Both the position numbers and the translations under genes were made by a program. A stretch of DNA of 10,307 nt from Dehalococcoidia bacterium (GTDB taxonomy: Bacteria > Chloroflexota > Dehalococcoidia > UBA3495): positions 1 through 10,307 of the forward strand of contig PCAH01000035.1 in NCBI GenBank assembly GCA_002730485.1, written 5' to 3'. Shown here one piece after another: positions 6,875 to 10,307 of this stretch. Below the pieces are notes generated by a model that was given only the letters and a program-made list of their open reading frames with translations, was not told the origin of the DNA and did no database searches. Position 1 is the first letter of the stretch, and each line of letters begins with the position of its first letter.

Positions 6875-7213
6875 ATGGGTTCAATCAGAATGTACACCAG
6901 CGACGACGGCACCACCAAGGTCGAGGAGATCAACCCCTCCGAGCACCCTTCCTGGAACACTTTGCATGATGCATCGAAGATCGTCTTCCGGGCCCAGCAG
7001 CCTGGCTTCTTCAGCGACTGGCACATAGCTCCGCGCCGACAATACATCATCACCCTGTCCGGCGAAGCCGAGATCGGTCTGAAAGACGGCACTGTCCACC
7101 GCCTGGGCGCCGGAGACGTCAACCTGGCCGAGGATCTAACTGGCGCTGGCCATACTACCCGCGTCGTCAGTGACGTTCCCCGAATAACGGCCACGGTTCA
7201 TTTAGAAGACTAA
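6875..7213 (+). CDS. Small single-domain cupin protein with reduced metal site
   Basis: A 112-residue single cupin barrel. Motif 1 spacing is intact from Gly44 to Gly63, but only the first His (His50 in DWHIAPRRQ) is kept: the second His is Ala52 and the Glu is Gln56. Motif 2 runs from Gly80-Asp81 to His93 in GAGH. At most two classical metal ligands plus a Gln remain, so the protein may bind metal weakly or act as a ligand-binding or accessory protein rather than a dioxygenase. The ATG follows AGGGAG by eight bases, 37 bp after the hydrolase, and the terminator begins about 20 bp after the TAA stop, so this is the last gene of the plus-strand group. No signal peptide is visible. Family is clear; function is unknown. 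Confidence 0.88.
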   Translation: MGSIRMYTSDDGTTKVEEINPSEHPSWNTLHDASKIVFRAQQPGFFSDWHIAPRRQYIITLSGEAEIGLKDGTVHRLGAGDVNLAEDLTGAGHTTRVVSDVPRITATVHLED

Positions 7214-7233
7214 CCAATTTTCCGCTCAGCATT

Positions 7234-7269
7234 AAAAAGGCGTCCCGATAGAATCGGGACGCCTTTTTT
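7234..7269 (+). terminator. Strong intrinsic terminator, probably bidirectional
   Basis: GGCGTCCCGAT (7239-7249) pairs perfectly with ATCGGGACGCC (7253-7263) around an AGA loop. Five A (7234-7238) precede the stem and six T (7264-7269) follow it, extending pairing to 16 bp and giving a U-tract on either strand. It closes the operon ending with the cupin and separates it from the following genes. Confidence 0.93.
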
Positions 7270-7402
7270 GATATCTGATAACTATTCACACCGGATTGCA
7301 CTCACGCGGTTTTCCTGAGACCGTAAAATGGTTGCATCCTATTGGTTAATACTTGGTGGTTGCCGCCAGGCATCGCCTGAACCGATCCCACATGAGGCCC
7401 CA

Positions 7403-8074
7403 TTGAAACCCTGGGTACTATTAGACACAGTACAGACCCCTGGCAACGGCGCAGAACTCTGCCTGTACCAGCGCGACCAGGAGTTTGCAATTCAGGCGGA
7501 CGATATCGAGCTGATGAACAGCCGTGTCTTCGGCTCGGAAAAGGCATTGGCTACCCTGGCTTGCCAGAAGCTCCCAGATGTTGCCAAAGCACAGGTGCTA
7601 ATCGGCGGACTGGGCATGGGGTACACCGTGCGGTCAGCCCTGGACGAACTTGGCCCGAAAGCTGAGATTCGTGTCGCAGAGTTGGTACCCGCTGTAGTCC
7701 GCTGGAACCAGGGAGTCCTGGCCCACCTGGCCGACAAACCTCTCCAAGATGAAAGAGTGACGGTCCAGGAAGGCGATGTGGCCGCTATGATGAAAAGAGG
7801 GAGGGGCGGCTACAGCGCCATCCTGCTGGATGTGGACAACGGCCCCAACGCCCTGACCTCCATGGAGAACGACTGGCTCTACAGCATGCCCGGGCTGGAG
7901 ACGGCCCACGCCGCGCTGCAACCCCACGGGATCCTGGGTATCTGGTCGTCAGACCAGGACGCTGGTTTTGCCAAACGATTGGGTCAAGCGGGGTTCGACG
8001 TCGACGAAGTCAGAGTCCGCAGTCGGGGCAAGAAGGGCGGCCACAACATCATCTGGATCGCCGAGCGCATCTAG
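7403..8074 (+). CDS. Spermidine synthase-like protein (SAM-dependent methyltransferase fold)
   Basis: A 223-residue protein from the proposed TTG start. The nucleotide-binding loop is VLIGGLGMGYT (66-76), followed by the acidic strand end VAELVP (91-96), GDVAAM (124-129) and LLDVDNGPNA (141-150), where spermidine synthases carry their catalytic Asp. This is the spermidine/spermine synthase Rossmann fold, but shorter than true synthases (about 280), so aminopropyl transfer is unproven. I chose TTG at 7403 because it has TGAGG five bases upstream and the protein then opens MKPWVLLDT, like relatives I recall. The in-frame ATG at 7328 would add 25 residues, lacks a good ribosome site and resembles no known extension. 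The 133 bases between the terminator and this start show no convincing promoter. It lies 65 bp before tex on the same strand and may be co-transcribed with it. Confidence 0.85.
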   Translation: MKPWVLLDTVQTPGNGAELCLYQRDQEFAIQADDIELMNSRVFGSEKALATLACQKLPDVAKAQVLIGGLGMGYTVRSALDELGPKAEIRVAELVPAVVRWNQGVLAHLADKPLQDERVTVQEGDVAAMMKRGRGGYSAILLDVDNGPNALTSMENDWLYSMPGLETAHAALQPHGILGIWSSDQDAGFAKRLGQAGFDVDEVRVRSRGKKGGHNIIWIAERI

Positions 8075-8139
8075 GCGCTGCGCGCTGCAAAGAGAGCCGA
8101 CGCACCAACTCGCACTAATTGGATTAACATAAAAGAACC

Positions 8140-10281
8140 ATGATTGATTTCGCCATTGCCCAAATAGCTCAGGAATTACGACTCGGCCCAGGCCAGGTTT
8201 CAGCCACGGTTTCGCTGCTGGATGACGGCGCCACCGTGCCGTTCATCGCCCGCTACCGAAAGGAGAGCACGGCCAGTCTGGACGAAGTGGCGATCACCAG
8301 CATCCGCGACCGGCTCTCCCAGATCAGGGAACTAAGAGACCGGCGGGCGGCCATCCTCGAATCCCTGGAAAAGCGGGGGCTGCTCACCGACGAGCTACGC
8401 AAAGCCATCTTTGCCGCCGAGACCATGGCGACACTTGAAGATATCTACCTGCCCTACCGACCCAAGCGTCGCACTCGGGCTACCATCGCCAAGGAAAAGG
8501 GGTTGGAACCGTTGGCGCTCCACCTCTGGGGACAAAAGGAATTCGACGTTAAGCAGGCCGCCGCCGAGTACGTCGACTCCAACACCGGCACAGTCAATGG
8601 CGTGGCCGACATCCAGGAAGCCCTGGGCGGCGCTCGCGACATCATCGCCGAATGGGTCAGTGAGGACACCGTAGCCCGTCGGGAGATCCGCAAACTGTTC
8701 TGGTCCCAGGGGACGTTCTCATCGTCGGTGGTTTCCGGCAAACGCGAAGAAGCGGCCAAGTTCCGGGACTACTTTGAATGGGAAGAACCGGTGATGAAAG
8801 TGCCCTCCCACCGGGTATTGGCCATGCTCCGGGGCGAAAAAGAATCCATGCTGTCGATCCATATCTCGCCGCCGGCCGTGCAGGCAGTCGCCGTGCTGCA
8901 AGACATTTTCGTCACCGGAGAGACCCAGGCCTCCCTGGAAGTCAGGCAGGCGGTACAAGACCGCTACAAGCCGCTCTTGGAATCCTCCATGGAGACGGAA
9001 GTCCGGAAAGAGGCGCGCATCCGCGCCGAGGACGCGGCCATAGCCGTCTTCGCCGAAAACCTGCGGGAACTGCTGCTGGCCCCGGCTCTGGGACAGAAGA
9101 ACGTGCTGGCTCTGGACCCCGGGTTCCGCTCCGGCTGCAAATTGGTCTACCTGGACCGTCAGGGTCAGCTGATCCACAACGACACCGTCTACCCGCACAC
9201 CGGCGACCGGGCCGAGGAGGAAGCTGGCTACAAGATAGTCGACCTGTGCCGCATCTACGATATCGAAGCCATCGCGGTGGGCAACGGCACCGCTGGCCGC
9301 GAGACCGAGGCCTTTCTGAGGACACTGGAGCTGGATGCAAACATCGATATCGTGATGGTCAACGAGAGCGGCGCATCCGTGTATTCGGCCTCGGAAGTGG
9401 CCCGAAACGAGTTCCCAGACCATGACCTGACCGTGCGCGGCGCGGTTTCGATTGGTAGGCGACTCATGGACCCGCTGGCCGAGTTGGTGAAGATCGATCC
9501 GAAGTCCATCGGCGTCGGCCAGTACCAGCACGACGTTGACCAGAAGGCGCTGAAAGAACGCCTGGACGATGTGGTGGGCAGCTGCGTGAACAACGTGGGC
9601 GTGGAACTGAACACCGCCAGCGGCGAGCTGCTCTCTTACGTGTCAGGCCTCGGCCACAAGCTGGCCAACGCAATAGTGGACTACCGGAACGAAAACGGTC
9701 CCTTTGCCACCCTCGAGTCCCTCAAGAAAGTCCCCCGACTTGGCCCCAAGGTGTTTGAGCAGGCGGCTGGGTTTCTGCGCATCAGGGAGGGTGACAACCC
9801 GCTGGACGCCAGCGCGGTCCACCCCGAGTCCTACAAGGTGGCGCGGGCCATCGCCAAGGACCTGGGTCAGCCGCTGGACCAGGTGGTGGGCAACGCCAGC
9901 GTCGCCAGCCAGATCGACCCCAACCGCTACGTGACCGACAAGGTCGGGCTGCCCACGTTGACTGACATCATCGAGGAGCTGGCCCGCCCGGGGCGAGACC
10001 CCCGCCAGGAATACGAACCCTTCAGCTTCGCCGAGGGCATCAACAAGATGGAAGACCTATCCGTCGGCATGAAGCTCTCCGGCATCATCACCAACGTCAC
10101 CGCCTTCGGCGCCTTCGTAGACATAGGAGTCCACCAGGACGGCCTGGTCCACATCAGCAACCTAGCCAACAAATTCGTAAGCAACCCCGCCGACGAAGTA
10201 AAAGTCCAACAGCAAGTCTGGGTAACGGTGCTAGAAGTGGATTTGGAGCGCAAGAGGGTCGGGTTGAGTATGAAGGGGTAG
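8140..10281 (+). CDS. tex: Tex family RNA-binding transcription accessory protein
   Basis: A 713-residue, complete Tex protein, a cytoplasmic RNA-binding factor related to the core of eukaryotic Spt6 and linked to transcription and RNA metabolism. Domains appear in order: the Tex N-terminal helical region with the hallmark VPFIARYRKE (33-42) and LEDIYLPYRPKRRTRA (99-114); a YqgF/RNase H-like domain (about 320-450) with ALDPGFRSG (324-332), GNGTA (381-385) and NESGAS (408-413); helix-hairpin-helix repeats (about 490-550) with VSGLGHKLA and VPRLGPKVFEQAAGFLRI; and a C-terminal S1 domain (about 642-711) with AFGAFVDIG and GLVHIS. The protein stops right after the S1 domain (GLSMKG), without the extra tail many homologues carry. 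The ATG has only a weak AAAAGAA upstream. The window ends 26 bases after the stop. Confidence 0.97.
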   Translation: MIDFAIAQIAQELRLGPGQVSATVSLLDDGATVPFIARYRKESTASLDEVAITSIRDRLSQIRELRDRRAAILESLEKRGLLTDELRKAIFAAETMATLEDIYLPYRPKRRTRATIAKEKGLEPLALHLWGQKEFDVKQAAAEYVDSNTGTVNGVADIQEALGGARDIIAEWVSEDTVARREIRKLFWSQGTFSSSVVSGKREEAAKFRDYFEWEEPVMKVPSHRVLAMLRGEKESMLSIHISPPAVQAVAVLQDIFVTGETQASLEVRQAVQDRYKPLLESSMETEVRKEARIRAEDAAIAVFAENLRELLLAPALGQKNVLALDPGFRSGCKLVYLDRQGQLIHNDTVYPHTGDRAEEEAGYKIVDLCRIYDIEAIAVGNGTAGRETEAFLRTLELDANIDIVMVNESGASVYSASEVARNEFPDHDLTVRGAVSIGRRLMDPLAELVKIDPKSIGVGQYQHDVDQKALKERLDDVVGSCVNNVGVELNTASGELLSYVSGLGHKLANAIVDYRNENGPFATLESLKKVPRLGPKVFEQAAGFLRIREGDNPLDASAVHPESYKVARAIAKDLGQPLDQVVGNASVASQIDPNRYVTDKVGLPTLTDIIEELARPGRDPRQEYEPFSFAEGINKMEDLSVGMKLSGIITNVTAFGAFVDIGVHQDGLVHISNLANKFVSNPADEVKVQQQVWVTVLEVDLERKRVGLSMKG

Positions 10282-10307
10282 GTGGGTTGGTGGTTTGTGT
10301 TAGTTGC

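Noticed and set aside
7328..7402. N-terminal extension with LGGC resembling a lipoprotein signal
   Set aside because: No positive charge before a very short hydrophobic run, no good ribosome site at the ATG, and the TTG start at 7403 gives the expected family N-terminus.
8075..8139. GCGC-rich stretch and TAACAT before tex as terminator or promoter
   Set aside because: The GC repeat forms only a short stem without T-tract and TAACAT has no -35 at proper distance.
8719..9531. 270-codon open frame on the minus strand inside tex
   Set aside because: Lies opposite the conserved central and YqgF region of Tex; composition is that of a shadow frame with no family resemblance.

Overview
The window reads as ordinary chromosomal DNA from a moderately GC-rich bacterium. 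The gene mix (two class III CoA-transferases, a crotonase, an MFS carrier, a GSA-aminomutase-like transaminase, a haloacetate-dehalogenase-like hydrolase and a small cupin) resembles gene content known from environmental Chloroflexota, such as the SAR202/Dehalococcoidia group. That placement is an inference from gene content only. No RNA genes, CRISPR arrays, insertion sequences or phage genes were seen.

Layout. On the minus strand, reading leftward from about 3077, lie CoA-transferase subunit A (1845-3077), CoA-transferase subunit B (614-1843) and a crotonase cut by the left edge (1-559). The first two are separated by one base. A 184-bp divergent control region (3078-3261) carries a good minus-strand promoter, an extended -10 for the plus strand and a 16-bp imperfect direct repeat. 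On the plus strand follow an MFS carrier (3262-4524), a PLP aminotransferase (4592-5938), an alpha/beta hydrolase (5965-6837) and a cupin (6875-7213). A strong intrinsic terminator at 7234-7269 closes this group. Downstream are a SAM-fold spermidine-synthase-like gene (7403-8074, probable TTG start) and tex (8140-10281), an RNA-binding housekeeping protein.

How the genes may work together. The seven genes left of the terminator look like a divergent catabolic unit for a small organic acid: a carrier, a transaminase, a hydrolase that could remove a halide or open an ester or epoxide, then CoA activation and crotonase chemistry. Three features stand out. The hydrolase keeps every catalytic and halide-pocket residue I recall for fluoroacetate dehalogenase. 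Only one of the two CoA-transferase subunits keeps the nucleophilic Asp. The crotonase lacks both classical catalytic Glu residues. The substrate is unknown, and the joint pathway is a hypothesis.
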